Origin: Firmicutes bacterium ADurb.Bin080
GTDB taxonomy: Bacteria; Bacillota; Clostridia; Christensenellales; DTU072
DNA length: 49,186 nucleotides
Assembly: GCA_002070965.1 (NCBI GenBank)
Contig: MWEH01000107.1
Location: 1-49,186, forward strand
Direction: 5' to 3'
Under the pieces are notes generated by a model. That model saw nothing but the letters and a program-made list of their open reading frames with translations. It did no database searches and had not been told where the DNA came from. Position 1 is the stretch's first letter, and every line of letters begins with the position of its first letter. Below are positions 8,373 to 18,419 of this stretch, piece by piece. The position numbers and the translations under genes were made by a program.

Positions 8373-9575
8373 TTATTTCTTAATATCTGCTACGACACCT
8401 GAACCAACTGTTCTTCCGCCTTCACGAATAGCGAAACGGAGACCCGGCTCAATTGCGATAGGTGTAATAAGTTGAACTTCCATATCGATGTGATCTCCAG
8501 GCATAACCATTTCAACTCCATCAGGAAGCTTAATGTTTCCAGTAACATCGGTTGTACGGAAATAGAACTGAGGACGATATCCGTTAAAGAATGGAGTATG
8601 GCGTCCACCTTCTTCTTTAGTAAGCACGTAGACCTGAGATTTGAATTCTGTGTGAGGATTAATCGTTCCTGGTTTAGCAAGAACCTGCCCTCTTTCAATG
8701 TCTTTTCTATCTATTCCACGGAGGAGGCAACCTACGTTGTCACCAGCAATAGCTTGATCCAAAAGCTTTCTGAACATTTCTACGCCAGTTACCGTTGTTT
8801 CAGTTGTGGGACGGAGTCCTACGATTTCTACTTTATCTTGGACCTTAACGGTTCCTCTGTCAATTCTTCCAGTTGCAACTGTACCACGTCCGGTGATAGT
8901 AAATACGTCTTCAACAGGCATTAAGAAGGGCTTGTCGGTAGGACGTTCAGGAGTGGGAATATATGAATCGATGGCTGCGAGAAGTTCTCTAATGCAATCA
9001 CAGGCGGGATCGGTAAATTTGCCAGCAATAGCAGCTTCCATTGCTTTTAATGCGGAACCTTTAACTACTGGAATATCATCTCCAGGGAATTCGTACTCAG
9101 TAAGAAGCTCTCTAACTTCCATCTCAACAAGTTCAAGTAGTTCCGGATCATCAACCTGATCGGTTTTATTCATAAAAACAACGATGTAAGGAACTCCAAC
9201 CTGTCTCGCAAGAAGGATATGCTCACGTGTTTGAGGCATTGGGCCATCAGTAGATGCAACAACTAGAACTGCTCCATCCATTTGAGCAGCGCCCGTAATC
9301 ATGTTCTTAACATAGTCAGCGTGTCCAGGGCAATCAACGTGTGCATAGTGACGGGTTTCAGTCTCGTACTCAACGTGTGATGTGTTGATGGTTATTCCTC
9401 TCGCCTTCTCTTCTGGTGCCTTGTCGATTTCATCATACTTCATTGCGGCACCATGACCACCAGCAGCGACTACCATTGTGATTGCAGCTGTCAATGTAGT
9501 CTTGCCATGGTCAACGTGGCCAATGGTTCCTACGTTAACGTGCGGTTTATTTCTTTCGAATTTTGATTTTGCCAT
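8373..9575 (-). CDS. tuf: Elongation factor Tu
   Basis: EF-Tu carries aminoacyl-tRNA to the ribosome as a GTP complex. The 400-residue protein is full length. It has the P-loop GHVDHGKTT, switch region [18 protein letters not shown], the base-recognition motif NKTDQVDD, and the C-terminal end VVADIKK. The ATG follows a clear AGGAG-type site. It sits behind fusA as in many bacteria but has its own strong promoter in a 177-base gap, and it ends in a bidirectional terminator. The S10 ribosomal operon that commonly follows tuf is absent; a polysaccharide locus follows instead. Confidence 0.98.
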   Translation of the reverse strand: MAKSKFERNKPHVNVGTIGHVDHGKTTLTAAITMVVAAGGHGAAMKYDEIDKAPEEKARGITINTSHVEYETETRHYAHVDCPGHADYVKNMITGAAQMDGAVLVVASTDGPMPQTREHILLARQVGVPYIVVFMNKTDQVDDPELLELVEMEVRELLTEYEFPGDDIPVVKGSALKAMEAAIAGKFTDPACDCIRELLAAIDSYIPTPERPTDKPFLMPVEDVFTITGRGTVATGRIDRGTVKVQDKVEIVGLRPTTETTVTGVEMFRKLLDQAIAGDNVGCLLRGIDRKDIERGQVLAKPGTINPHTEFKSQVYVLTKEEGGRHTPFFNGYRPQFYFRTTDVTGNIKLPDGVEMVMPGDHIDMEVQLITPIAIEPGLRFAIREGGRTVGSGVVADIKK

Positions 9576-9622
9576 TTAAATTTCCTCCGATATATATTAT
9601 TTATTTTATCACTTATTGTGAA

Positions 9623-9651
9623 ATTATATATTAATTCCACATACATGTCCA
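9623..9651 (-). promoter_or_regulatory. Promoter of tuf
   Basis: On the minus strand: TGGACA, 17 bases, TATAAT. The -10 is perfect and the -35 has one mismatch. A GAAGCT/AGCTTC inverted repeat (9659-9681) lies just upstream, between fusA and this promoter, but has no U run on either side. Confidence 0.8.
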
Positions 9652-9752
9652 CTTTTTTGAAGCTTTTTTCCCTTTAGCTTCGTACTAATGAAAGATAGCA
9701 CAAATTGATGGGTCATGTCAATATTTATAGAAAATATTGCATATATTATGCA

Positions 9753-11828
9753 CTAATTATCCTTTTTCTTCCCAGTAATCTTTTCAAATTCACTCTTTGG
9801 GACTTCAACATAGGATGCAAATTGCATTGTATGGTTGCCTCTTCCTTGGGTAGCGGATCTAAGGTAAGTAGCATACCCGAACATTTCAGACAACGGAACT
9901 TCCGAATCAACGACTTGAAGGCCTTTGCGATCATTAATACTTTTAATTGTACCTCTTCTTGAATTCAAGGTAGATATAACATCCCCAAGATAATCGTTCG
10001 GGGCAACGACCTCGACAGCCATAACAGGCTCAAGAATCGTTGGCCTTGCTTTTGCTACTGCATCTCTCAGAGCCAGACTTCCTGCAATTTTAAAGGCCAT
10101 TTCAGAGCTGTCAACCTCATGATAAGATCCATCAATCAGACGTACTTTATAATCCACAAGCTCGTAACCTGCAAGTACTCCCGATTTACCCGCATCAAAG
10201 ATTCCTTCTTGTACTGGTTTAATGTATTCTTTTGGAATACTTCCACCAACTGTTTCGTCCACGAACTCCTTACCAGAACCAGGCGCTTTCGGCTCGATAA
10301 TAATGACTGCATGTCCGTATTGTCCTCGTCCACCAGATTGTCTTATGAACTTACCTTCTCCTCTTGCTGTTTGAGTAATCGTCTCACGGTATGCCACATG
10401 TGGTTTTCCTACATTCGCTTCAACCTTATATTCCCTTAGGAGTCTATCGACAATAATTTCTAGATGCAGTTCTCCCATACCAGCGATAATTGTTTGACCA
10501 GTTTCGGCGTCAGTATATGTTTTAAATGTAGGATCCTCTTCAGAAAGCTTTGATAGAGCAAGTCCCATTTTTTCTTGTCCAAGTTTTGTCTTTGGCTCAA
10601 TGGCAACTTGAATAACTGGATCGGGGAACTTCATATTTTCCAAAACAATAGGATGTGAAGTATCACATAGGGTATCTCCCGTTGTTACTGTCTTCATCCC
10701 AACAAGTGCTATAATGTCCCCTGCATAAGCCTCATCAATATCCGTCCTGCTGTTTGCATGCATTCTTAAAATACGTCCAACTCTTTCCTTTTTGTCCTTC
10801 GTACTATTGTATATAGTTGTGCCAGTTTTTATTACTCCACTATACAATCTGAAGAAAATCAGTTTTCCAAAATATTGGTCAGCCATAATTTTAAACGCAA
10901 GCCCGGAAAGTGGTTCAGAGTCGCTTGGGTGTCTCACAATTCCCTCTTTTCCATTATATTCCCCACTGATACTAGGTACATCTAAAGGAGAAGGGAGAAA
11001 ATCTACTATTGCATCAAGGAGTTTTTGTACTCCTTTATTTCTATATGAAGAACCGCATAAAACCGGGGTCATCTTCAAAGAAACCGTGCCTTTTCTAATA
11101 GCCGCAATCATTTGCTCCTCAGTGATTTCTTCGCCATCGAAAAACTTTTGCATTATATCATCATCAAAATCGGCGCATCTCTCGATCAAATTTGATCTTG
11201 CTTCCTCGGCTCTCTCTTTATATTCCTCGGGTATCTCAATTATTTCAAATTTTTGTCCCAAATCATCTTCGTGATAAATCTTTGCATTGTTTTGGACTAG
11301 ATCAATATACCCTTTAAAGGTATCCTCTTGTCCAATAGGAAGAACTATTGGAATAGGGTTAGCATGCAATCTTTCATCCAACATCTCGACAACATTGAAG
11401 AAATCTGCACCATTAATATCCATTTTATTTACAAATGCTATTCTTGGGACCTTATACTTTTCGGCTTGGTGCCAAACAGTTTCAGATTGTGGTTCGACTC
11501 CGCCCTTCGCGCAAAAAACAGCTACAGCTCCATCAAGAACCCTCAAGCTTCTCTCGACCTCAACAGTAAAATCTACGTGCCCCGGTGTATCAATAAGGTT
11601 AATTACATGATCCTTCCAAACGGCGGTCGTTGCAGCAGAGGTTATTGTAATACCTCTTTCCTGCTCCTGCACCATCCAGTCCATTGTAGCCGCACCGTCG
11701 TGCACTTCTCCGATTCTGTGATTTACACCTGTATAGAAAAGAATACGCTCGGAAGTCGTAGTTTTCCCGGCATCTATATGTGCCATAATACCGATATTTC
11801 TAATTTTTTCAATTGGGTAGTTTCTCAT
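9753..11828 (-). CDS. fusA: Elongation factor G
   Basis: EF-G drives translocation of tRNA and mRNA on the ribosome. The 691-residue protein shows the full domain order: GTPase domain with [15 protein letters not shown], the switch [18 protein letters not shown] and NKMD. Domains II-V follow, with the conserved GMGELHLEI and GQYGHA segments. Its ATG follows an AGGAT site. It lies 134 bases after rpsG, and the gap contains a hairpin at 11887-11909. It ends close to the promoter of tuf. Confidence 0.98.
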   Translation of the reverse strand: MRNYPIEKIRNIGIMAHIDAGKTTTSERILFYTGVNHRIGEVHDGAATMDWMVQEQERGITITSAATTAVWKDHVINLIDTPGHVDFTVEVERSLRVLDGAVAVFCAKGGVEPQSETVWHQAEKYKVPRIAFVNKMDINGADFFNVVEMLDERLHANPIPIVLPIGQEDTFKGYIDLVQNNAKIYHEDDLGQKFEIIEIPEEYKERAEEARSNLIERCADFDDDIMQKFFDGEEITEEQMIAAIRKGTVSLKMTPVLCGSSYRNKGVQKLLDAIVDFLPSPLDVPSISGEYNGKEGIVRHPSDSEPLSGLAFKIMADQYFGKLIFFRLYSGVIKTGTTIYNSTKDKKERVGRILRMHANSRTDIDEAYAGDIIALVGMKTVTTGDTLCDTSHPIVLENMKFPDPVIQVAIEPKTKLGQEKMGLALSKLSEEDPTFKTYTDAETGQTIIAGMGELHLEIIVDRLLREYKVEANVGKPHVAYRETITQTARGEGKFIRQSGGRGQYGHAVIIIEPKAPGSGKEFVDETVGGSIPKEYIKPVQEGIFDAGKSGVLAGYELVDYKVRLIDGSYHEVDSSEMAFKIAGSLALRDAVAKARPTILEPVMAVEVVAPNDYLGDVISTLNSRRGTIKSINDRKGLQVVDSEVPLSEMFGYATYLRSATQGRGNHTMQFASYVEVPKSEFEKITGKKKDN

Positions 11829-11886
11829 TTTCTTATCCTGTTATATCTTAGGAGTCAAAGCTCCAAATTGCTCTATAAACATAGCA

Positions 11887-11909
11887 AAACGGTACGTTAC
11901 ATACCGTTT
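11887..11909 (-). other. Hairpin between rpsG and fusA
   Basis: AAACGGTA and TACCGTTT form a perfect eight-base stem around a seven-base loop, extendable by GC on the outer side. On the minus strand it is followed by only a short TTTT, so it could be a weak terminator, a processing site or a protein-binding leader. Its function is unknown. Confidence 0.5.
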
Positions 11910-11962
11910 CGCATGAAAGTCTTACTTATTAATCTTAAGAAGAAAATTTCTGTCTTAAGCCA

Positions 11963-12433
11963 TTACCAACGGAAATGCGCAAAGGCTTTATTGGCCTCGG
12001 CCATCCTGTGGGTTTCTTCCTTCTTTTTGAACGCGCTTCCTGAACTGTTATATGCTGCCATTATTTCTTCTGCAAGCCTTTCTTTCATTGTTCTTTCAGA
12101 ACGCTTTCTAGCATAGGAGACCAACCAACGGATACCGAGGGTTTGCCTGCGATCAGGCCTAACCTCCATAGGAACTTGATAGTTTGCGCCTCCTACTCTG
12201 CGGGCCTTAACTTCAAGCACTGGCATAAGGTTGTCCAAAGCCTTTAAGAAAACTTCATTGGGAGCGAGATTAAGTTTTTTCTCGATAATTTCAAAAGATT
12301 CATATACAATCTTTTGCGCAACACTTCGTTCTCCACTCCACATAATTTGATTAATTAACTTTGTGATTGTTTTTGAATTATACACTGGGTCCGGTAATAC
12401 ATCTCTTTTCGGTACCCCACTTCTTCTTGGCAT
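11963..12433 (-). CDS. rpsG: 30S ribosomal protein S7
   Basis: S7 nucleates assembly of the 30S head. The product has the normal 156 residues and the typical start [15 protein letters not shown], followed by the [17 protein letters not shown] block and the basic [12 protein letters not shown] segment. A strong AGGAGG site lies before the ATG. It follows rpsL by 79 bases in the str operon. Confidence 0.98.
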   Translation of the reverse strand: MPRRSGVPKRDVLPDPVYNSKTITKLINQIMWSGERSVAQKIVYESFEIIEKKLNLAPNEVFLKALDNLMPVLEVKARRVGGANYQVPMEVRPDRRQTLGIRWLVSYARKRSERTMKERLAEEIMAAYNSSGSAFKKKEETHRMAEANKAFAHFRW

Positions 12434-12512
12434 TTAATTATCCTCCTGATATTTATTAATGCGCTTCGACTCAATAGTTAATCCGGGACAGAGTCCACAT
12501 GCCCGGTAAAGA

Positions 12513-12884
12513 CTATTTGGGTCGTTTAGCGCCGTATTTTGATCTTCCCTGTTTGCGTTTCGCAACACCTGCAGTATCCAATGTACCACGAATGATGTGA
12601 TAACGAACTCCAGGAAGGTCTCTGACTCTTCCGCCACGTACTAAGACCACGCTGTGCTCTTGTAAATTATGGCCTTCTCCAGGAATGTATATAGTTCCTT
12701 CGAGACCGTTTACAAGACGAACCTTTGCGATCTTTCTTACCGCGGAGTTAGGCTTCTTGGGGGTAGTTGTTGTCACAGCTAGACAAACTCCTCTCTTTTG
12801 CGGGTTTCCCTGCATGAGCGGGTTCTGTTTCTTGTCCACTTGACGGGTTCTCCCCTGCCTAATGAGCTGATTAATTGTCGGCAT
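12513..12884 (-). CDS. rpsL: 30S ribosomal protein S12
   Basis: S12 is part of the decoding centre. The short 123-residue bacterial form is seen, with [11 protein letters not shown] at the start, the streptomycin-determining loop [13 protein letters not shown] and the [11 protein letters not shown] loop. The lysine in PKKPNS is the wild-type residue at the classical streptomycin-resistance site. It follows the L7Ae-like gene by 61 bases. Confidence 0.98.
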   Translation of the reverse strand: MPTINQLIRQGRTRQVDKKQNPLMQGNPQKRGVCLAVTTTTPKKPNSAVRKIAKVRLVNGLEGTIYIPGEGHNLQEHSVVLVRGGRVRDLPGVRYHIIRGTLDTAGVAKRKQGRSKYGAKRPK

Positions 12885-12945
12885 ATTATAGGTTCCTCCT
12901 TTATTTGCTAGGATGCGGTTTCAACCCTTTTCGCTTCCTGCGCGA

Positions 12946-13200
12946 TCACTTAAGCTCTCCTGTTACCGAACAACTCACCTCAAGACCCATTATCTGTCCA
13001 AGTTCTTCCTTAGAACGAATGTAAGACATCGGAATTTTATTCAATAAACAAATACTGCTCAATTGATTTTTTAGTTTTTCATCGGCATTTAAGGCTATTG
13101 TGACCGATTTGATTCGATTTTCCTTAATGCCTCGTGTCACTTCTCTCAAACCTGCTACAACTGCAGGGCCTGCGGAATTACTGCTTTTTTCTCCTTCCAT
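12946..13200 (-). CDS. rplGB: L7Ae-like K-turn-binding ribosomal protein (YbxF family)
   Basis: This 84-residue protein belongs to the L7Ae/L30e fold family found just before rpsL in Bacillota, where members bind kink-turn RNA. The core reads VVAGLREVTRGIKENRIKSVTIA, followed by the segment IPMSYIRSKEELGQIMG, as in YbxF. The first 12 residues form a short serine-rich extension. An AGGAT site precedes the ATG. It is the first gene of the str operon, transcribed from the consensus promoter at 13272-13300. Confidence 0.85.
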   Translation of the reverse strand: MEGEKSSNSAGPAVVAGLREVTRGIKENRIKSVTIALNADEKLKNQLSSICLLNKIPMSYIRSKEELGQIMGLEVSCSVTGELK

Positions 13201-13271
13201 TCTATCCTGTTAAAACCAACCTTTTTGGCAAAAACACAATGATGGTATGCCATTTTTTCACAAGCTAGTAA

Positions 13272-13300
13272 ATTATATCAAGCGACCTATACCTTGTCAA
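13272..13300 (-). promoter_or_regulatory. Perfect consensus promoter of the str operon
   Basis: On the minus strand this is TTGACA, exactly 17 bases, TATAAT. It serves rplGB-rpsL-rpsG-fusA with a leader of about 65 bases. The gap between it and tsaD (13301-13458) holds no clear terminator or gene. Confidence 0.9.
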
Positions 13301-13458
13301 ATGTTTTTGTTATATACATAGTCAAGGTAATACATATACATAGGGCAGTTTTTTATAAAAAATAAGTCTCTTCTTTCCTTACTTTCTCTTCGTGTTTTTT
13401 AAAAGTGTAAAAATCTAAATTGAAATGAGAAATAAATGTTTTATTCATTGCTTTAAAA

Positions 13459-14514
13459 TCAAAGGGAAGGATCTGCATCTAAAGACAAGTCGGAAGGTAA
13501 TGCCCCGGCCTTAATCTCTTCAAAAGCAGCAACCCCTATCATGGCCGCATTATCAGTGCAGTATTTAACATCTGGAAGAATAACCTCTACTCCGTTTTTA
13601 TTCCCCTCCTCAGTCAGCATGTTACGAAGATAATTATTTGCTCCCACTCCTCCTGCAAGCAATACCCTTTTTATTCCGGTTCTTCTGCAGGCTTCAATTG
13701 TATTATCTACAACATAGCTTACTGCGGAAAGCTGAAAGGAAAAAGCCAAATCTTCTTTGTTAACTTCTTCCCCTCTTGCAGAAGCGTTGGACAAAGTGTT
13801 TATCACCGCTCTCTTAATGCCACTAAAAGAAAAATCTAAATGATTTTCCCCTTTAAAGGGCCTAGTAAAAGAAAAAGTATTCTTACCATTCTTTGCCAAT
13901 TTTTCTACTGCAGGGCCACCGGGATACCCGAGTCCGAGAACTCTTGCGACTTTGTCAAAACTCTCCCCAATCGCATCATCTCTGGTCTCTCCGAGTATCT
14001 CTATATTCCTATCTAAAAATCCTTCAACCTTAAAGATACTACTATGTCCTCCACTTGTTACTAAAGCAATAAATGGAGGGTCTATATCCGGCCTTGTTAT
14101 ATAATTAGCAGCTATATGCCCTTTTATATGATTAATGCCTATAAATGGGATACCTAACCCGTAAGCCAAAGCTTTACCATAGCATAAACCCACCAGTAAA
14201 GCTCCCAACAGCCCGGCCCCGTAAGTAACTGCTACTACTTCAATATCCTTCAATTCTATTCCTGCCCTACTTAGAGCTTCATCTGTAATACTGTCTATTG
14301 CAAGAATATGATTCCTTGAGGCAATCTCGGGGACAACCCCCCCGAATCTTTTATGAATGTCAATCTGAGAAGAAATAACAGAGGATACTACCTCACGGCC
14401 TCTCACAACCGCACAAGCAGTCTCATCGCAACTGCTTTCATAGGCAAGTATATAATAATCCTTTCTATCCCTTAAGGATTCAAAAGCCAGCTTTGCTTTT
14501 TCGTAATAGTTCAT
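13459..14514 (-). CDS. tsaD: tRNA N6-adenosine threonylcarbamoyltransferase TsaD
   Basis: TsaD transfers the threonylcarbamoyl group to A37 of ANN-decoding tRNAs. The 351-residue protein has the ASKHA-fold start ILAYESSCDETACAVV, the metal-binding HIKGH, the TSGGHSS loop and the C-terminal DNAAMIGVA. The conserved FDKVARVLGLGYPGG is also present. The ATG has an AGAGGA site. TsaB and TsaE are not in the window. It stands between recD2 and the str operon, an insertion in the usual rpoC-rpsL order. Confidence 0.97.
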   Translation of the reverse strand: MNYYEKAKLAFESLRDRKDYYILAYESSCDETACAVVRGREVVSSVISSQIDIHKRFGGVVPEIASRNHILAIDSITDEALSRAGIELKDIEVVAVTYGAGLLGALLVGLCYGKALAYGLGIPFIGINHIKGHIAANYITRPDIDPPFIALVTSGGHSSIFKVEGFLDRNIEILGETRDDAIGESFDKVARVLGLGYPGGPAVEKLAKNGKNTFSFTRPFKGENHLDFSFSGIKRAVINTLSNASARGEEVNKEDLAFSFQLSAVSYVVDNTIEACRRTGIKRVLLAGGVGANNYLRNMLTEEGNKNGVEVILPDVKYCTDNAAMIGVAAFEEIKAGALPSDLSLDADPSL

Positions 14515-14699
14515 TTGTTCCTCTTTTCTACTCTGTATGCTCTTGTGAATATATTTTTATACATTAGGTAATACTTTTAGCTATTATTTGTTAATTGTTC
14601 CCATTTTTTTACATAAAGAACAATGTTCCTCCCTGCCAAGTTTATCTATACAGAAAGATTGTTTTTCGATAGTAATTATATTCTTATCTACTAATAGAA

Positions 14700-17006
14700 T
14701 CAAACTTCTTCTTCGAGAAACGGGTCCTCGTTGGACGGAAATATTGTTTCAATTCTTCTGTTTTTTAAAATTTCTTTTATCCTAGATGCAGAACTTTCAT
14801 TTGGTGTCTCCGCTTCCTCCAAAAGAAAGTATTTCAGAAGAGACTTCCTTGATATTATCTGAACATTCTTTACCATTTTCGCAAGATCATTTTCTGAGCC
14901 AACAATAACCACTGCATTTCTGGCTCGGGTAACAGCAGTATAGAGCAAGTTTCTGTTCATTAAAAAACTGCCGCCACTCAAAGCAAGAATTACAACGGGA
15001 AATTCACATCCTTGACTCTTGTGAACGCTAACTGCATATGCAAGCATAATGTCCGAATGGTACCCCGGTCCATATACAGCTTTTTTACCATCTTCAAAAA
15101 TAACCTCAACATCTCCTCTCACAATACTTGATATGATTCCTATTTCACCATTAAAGATGCCCGCTCCATCCTCAACGAAATTATCTTCATTTTTAACCCA
15201 CGTAATATCGTAATTATTTACAGTCTGCATCACCCTATCTCCAACCTTAAATGTATATTCCTCTAAGGTTATTTGCTCTTTGTTTCTATTAAGCAGAGCT
15301 TGTAATTCCTTATTTAAGTTCGAGACTCCTGCTATACCCTTTTTTGTGGGAGAAAGAACCTGCATGTCTTTCCAATCAAGTGAAAAATACGATGGAAGTC
15401 TGCTGACAATCAAATCTTTGATTTGAACAACTGTTTCTTCTTGGGATTTGGTCCTTAAAAAAAAGAAATCCCTCGATTTATTGTCTAATAGAGGCATTAT
15501 TCCCGAATTTATCCTATGAGCGTTTTCTACTATCAAACTACCCGCCTCTTGTCTATATATCTCAGTCAAAGATATTACTGGGAGAACCTCGGTGCAAATA
15601 ATATCCCCAAGAATATTTCCTGCGGCAACACTAGGAAGCTGATCCTTATCTCCCACTATAACTAGTCTTCCTCCCTTTTTTAGGGCCTTAATTAGCGCAT
15701 TAAAAATAAAAATATCCGCCATACTTACTTCATCTAGTATTACCATATCAGCTGTAAGTGGATTGCTTTCTCCGTGTATAAATTTCAAAATGCCCGAGCT
15801 CATATCTACTCCCAGAAGTCGGTGTATCGTGGAAGAAGTCTTCCCAGTCGCTTCTTCCAGCCTTTTACTTGCTCTACCCGTGGGAGCCGCAAGAACAGTT
15901 TCTTTGCCGATACTCTCATTGATTTGGATAATGCACTTAATTATTGTAGTTTTCCCTGTTCCGGGGCCACCAGTTATAACCATCACACCTTCGTTAATAG
16001 CCTTTGATATGGCTTCTTTTTGAGTAGGGTGCAAATAAATATTCTGTGCATCTTCATATTCTTTTATCTTCGGAAAAACATCTATATGTAGTGTCTCCGC
16101 TTCTTCTTTAAGCTTCATCAGTTTTTTTGCAATAGCCTTTTCGGTATTAAAAAACAGAGGAAGAGATAATAATTCCTTCCCCTCATCTTCAGGTTCTGGA
16201 TTATATGAAATAAGTTCTCTTCGTTTAATCATTTCTGGAATGATTTCCACGATAGAATCATAAGGAACAACCTGAAGCAGTTCCAATGACAATCTAATCA
16301 GTTCTTGTTTTTCTAAACAAGTGTTTCCTTTTGAGGAAGAGTTGCTTTCAAGAATATATCTTAACCCTGCAACCATTCTAAATTCACTTTGTTTATCTAT
16401 TCCCATGGTTTCAGCAATTTTATCTGCCGTAATGAAACCTATTCCATCAATATCTTCAATTAAACAATATGGGTTTTTCTCAATTTGATTTCTAACATCT
16501 TCGCCATAAAACTCACAGATTTTAAAAGCCTTACTTAGGGAAATTCCGTACTTCTGCAAAAAAAACATATTATCTCGGATGCTCTTGTGCAGTCTATATC
16601 CAGCGGCAATTTTTCCTCCGGTCTTTTCACCAATACCCTTAATTCTTTTTAGAACTTCTGGTGTTTCATCTAAAATAGATAACGTTTTCTCTCCAAGGTA
16701 ATCTACAATCTTTTTTGCCGTTTTTGGCCCAATGAAAGGGAATAAGCCACTTGATAGAAAATTTGCAATCTCCTCCTTTCCTGCTGGAGCGATAAACTTC
16801 ACTGATTCAAAAACGAATTGCTCCCCTCTCTTTTGTTGATATACTACATCTCCAGTCAATTCTAAAACTTCTCCCTCGGTAATCTGGGGAAGATACCCCA
16901 CAGCAACTATAGGAGTCCCATCCTCGCATAAAAAATGCATTACTGTATATCCGCTCTCTTCGTTTCGGAAAATAATATAATCTACTGTTCCTCGTTCGTT
17001 AGTCAT
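14700..17006 (-). CDS. recD2: RecD2-type ATP-dependent DNA helicase
   Basis: This is a 5'-3' superfamily 1B helicase of the RecD2 type, which works in DNA repair without RecBC. The 768 residues cover an N-terminal OB-like region and helix-hairpin-helix segments (GIGEKTGGK, DGIGFITADKIAE), then the helicase core. The core shows Walker A GGPGTGKTT, Walker B VILDEVSM, GDKDQLPSV, and the C-terminal motif AYAVSVHKSQGCEFPVV with YTAVTRAR. The RecB-contact features of E. coli RecD are absent, as expected. The ATG follows GAGGT. The 185-base gap towards tsaD has no clear signal. Confidence 0.95.
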   Translation of the reverse strand: MTNERGTVDYIIFRNEESGYTVMHFLCEDGTPIVAVGYLPQITEGEVLELTGDVVYQQKRGEQFVFESVKFIAPAGKEEIANFLSSGLFPFIGPKTAKKIVDYLGEKTLSILDETPEVLKRIKGIGEKTGGKIAAGYRLHKSIRDNMFFLQKYGISLSKAFKICEFYGEDVRNQIEKNPYCLIEDIDGIGFITADKIAETMGIDKQSEFRMVAGLRYILESNSSSKGNTCLEKQELIRLSLELLQVVPYDSIVEIIPEMIKRRELISYNPEPEDEGKELLSLPLFFNTEKAIAKKLMKLKEEAETLHIDVFPKIKEYEDAQNIYLHPTQKEAISKAINEGVMVITGGPGTGKTTIIKCIIQINESIGKETVLAAPTGRASKRLEEATGKTSSTIHRLLGVDMSSGILKFIHGESNPLTADMVILDEVSMADIFIFNALIKALKKGGRLVIVGDKDQLPSVAAGNILGDIICTEVLPVISLTEIYRQEAGSLIVENAHRINSGIMPLLDNKSRDFFFLRTKSQEETVVQIKDLIVSRLPSYFSLDWKDMQVLSPTKKGIAGVSNLNKELQALLNRNKEQITLEEYTFKVGDRVMQTVNNYDITWVKNEDNFVEDGAGIFNGEIGIISSIVRGDVEVIFEDGKKAVYGPGYHSDIMLAYAVSVHKSQGCEFPVVILALSGGSFLMNRNLLYTAVTRARNAVVIVGSENDLAKMVKNVQIISRKSLLKYFLLEEAETPNESSASRIKEILKNRRIETIFPSNEDPFLEEEV

Positions 17007-17085
17007 CTATTACCTCAAATACTATCTGTTTCCTCAAATATCACCCTATATCCAATTATACATTGAAAACATAGTATTAAAAACA

Positions 17086-17114
17086 TAAAAACCGCCCCAA
17101 ATCTTAAAGGGCGG
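17086..17114 (-). terminator. Terminator of metK
   Basis: On the minus strand CCGCCC and GGGCGG form a GC-rich stem around an 11-base loop, followed by TTTTTAT. Confidence 0.85.
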
Positions 17115-17146
17115 GATTTTACTCAAGTGTCTCAAAATGTTTTATT

Positions 17147-18322
17147 TTACTTTAACCCAAGATATTGTTTTATCTCATCAACTTTGTCGCATCTCTCCCA
17201 TGGAAAAGAATCTCTTCCAAAATGTCCGCAACTTGCGGTTTTAAGATAGATCGGACGACTGAGTTGGAGTTTATCTATCATTGCTTTGGGTCTTAAGTCG
17301 AAAACTGACAATATAGTCTCCACTATTTTTTCCTCGGAGACAATCCCTGAACAATAAGTGTTGACAGAAACTGATACGGGTCTCGCTTTTCCAATAGCAT
17401 ATGACGCTTGAATTTCGCACCTTTTAGCTGCCCCGGCCGCCACTATGTTTTTTGCCACGTATCTTAAAAAATACGTTGCACTTCTGTCCACTTTTGTCGG
17501 ATCTTTTCCGCTGAAGGAACCTCCACCATGAGCAGCGTATCCTCCATATGTATCGACAATAATTTTTCTTCCAGTTATCCCGCTATCTCCGGCTGGACCT
17601 CCGAGCACAAATCTACCTGTGGGATTAATATAATACTTAGTATTTCTATCTAAAAGTTCTGCTGGAACAACATATTCGATTACCTCTTTTTTTATGTCTC
17701 TTCGAAGAACTTCCATTGTAATCTCTGGGTTATGCTGAGAGGATACTACTATTGCCTCCACCCTTTTTACCTTGTCTCCTTCATACTCTATTGATACCTG
17801 GGTTTTGCCATCTGGTCTTAAGTATGGGATAATCCCTTTTTTCCTTACCTCGGTAAGTCTTTTTGCAAGATCATGAGCAAGTTGAATCGCCATTGGCATA
17901 TAACTCGCTGTTTCATCAGAAGCATATCCGAACATTATTCCTTGGTCGCCCGCTCCTATTCTGTCATATTCCTCATCCGTCTCTCTATGTTCCAGACTAT
18001 TATCAACTCCAAGAGCAATGTCCGGAGATTGTTTACCCAAAAGGATTTTTATCTCACATGTATCTCCAGAAAAACCAAGTTCAGGTCTATTATATCCAAT
18101 ACTCTTTATTGTCTCTCTTGCGACCTTTTCAACATCCACATCTACTTTTGAGGTTATCTCTCCCATAATTAACACAAATCCAGTTGTTACAGCAACCTCA
18201 CAAGCGACACGGCTTTCTGGATCTCCTTTAAGAAATTCATCCAATATAGCATCTGCTATCTGGTCACAAACCTTATCTGGATGTCCTTCAGTGACACTTT
18301 CAGATGTAAAAAACTTTTGCAT
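17147..18322 (-). CDS. metK: S-adenosylmethionine synthetase
   Basis: MetK makes S-adenosylmethionine from methionine and ATP in the cytoplasm. The 391-residue protein has [17 protein letters not shown], the ATP motif [12 protein letters not shown], and the P-loop-like [17 protein letters not shown]. Only 97 bases separate it from rpoC, too few for a SAM riboswitch, and most of that gap is a terminator hairpin. I see no promoter of its own, so it may depend on read-through from rpoC. Confidence 0.98.
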   Translation of the reverse strand: MQKFFTSESVTEGHPDKVCDQIADAILDEFLKGDPESRVACEVAVTTGFVLIMGEITSKVDVDVEKVARETIKSIGYNRPELGFSGDTCEIKILLGKQSPDIALGVDNSLEHRETDEEYDRIGAGDQGIMFGYASDETASYMPMAIQLAHDLAKRLTEVRKKGIIPYLRPDGKTQVSIEYEGDKVKRVEAIVVSSQHNPEITMEVLRRDIKKEVIEYVVPAELLDRNTKYYINPTGRFVLGGPAGDSGITGRKIIVDTYGGYAAHGGGSFSGKDPTKVDRSATYFLRYVAKNIVAAGAAKRCEIQASYAIGKARPVSVSVNTYCSGIVSEEKIVETILSVFDLRPKAMIDKLQLSRPIYLKTASCGHFGRDSFPWERCDKVDEIKQYLGLK

Positions 18323-18336
18323 ATATACCTCTCAAC

Positions 18337-18369
18337 ATAAAATCCGGAATAATTAATTAATCCCGGATT
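18337..18369 (-). terminator. Terminator-like hairpin after rpoC
   Basis: AAATCCGG and CCGGATTT pair around an AT-rich loop, and TTTT completes the pattern on the minus strand. It lies just before metK, so it probably reduces rather than blocks read-through. Confidence 0.65.
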
Positions 18370-18419
18370 TCACGATTTGCACTTAATTCTTGCCCCGTTT
18401 AATACGGGAAACAATACTT

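Noticed and set aside
8472-9159. Long plus-strand frames inside tuf
   Set aside because: They are antisense shadows of a highly conserved gene with strong codon bias; similar shadows in fusA, rpoB, rpoC and metK were dropped for the same reason.
12434-12637. A 67-codon minus-strand frame over the rpsL end and the rpsL-rpsG gap
   Set aside because: It overlaps rpsL in another frame, ends at the rpsG start and resembles nothing.
18323-18419. SAM riboswitch in front of metK
   Set aside because: The gap is only 97 bases and mostly a terminator hairpin; none of the conserved S-box helices is seen.
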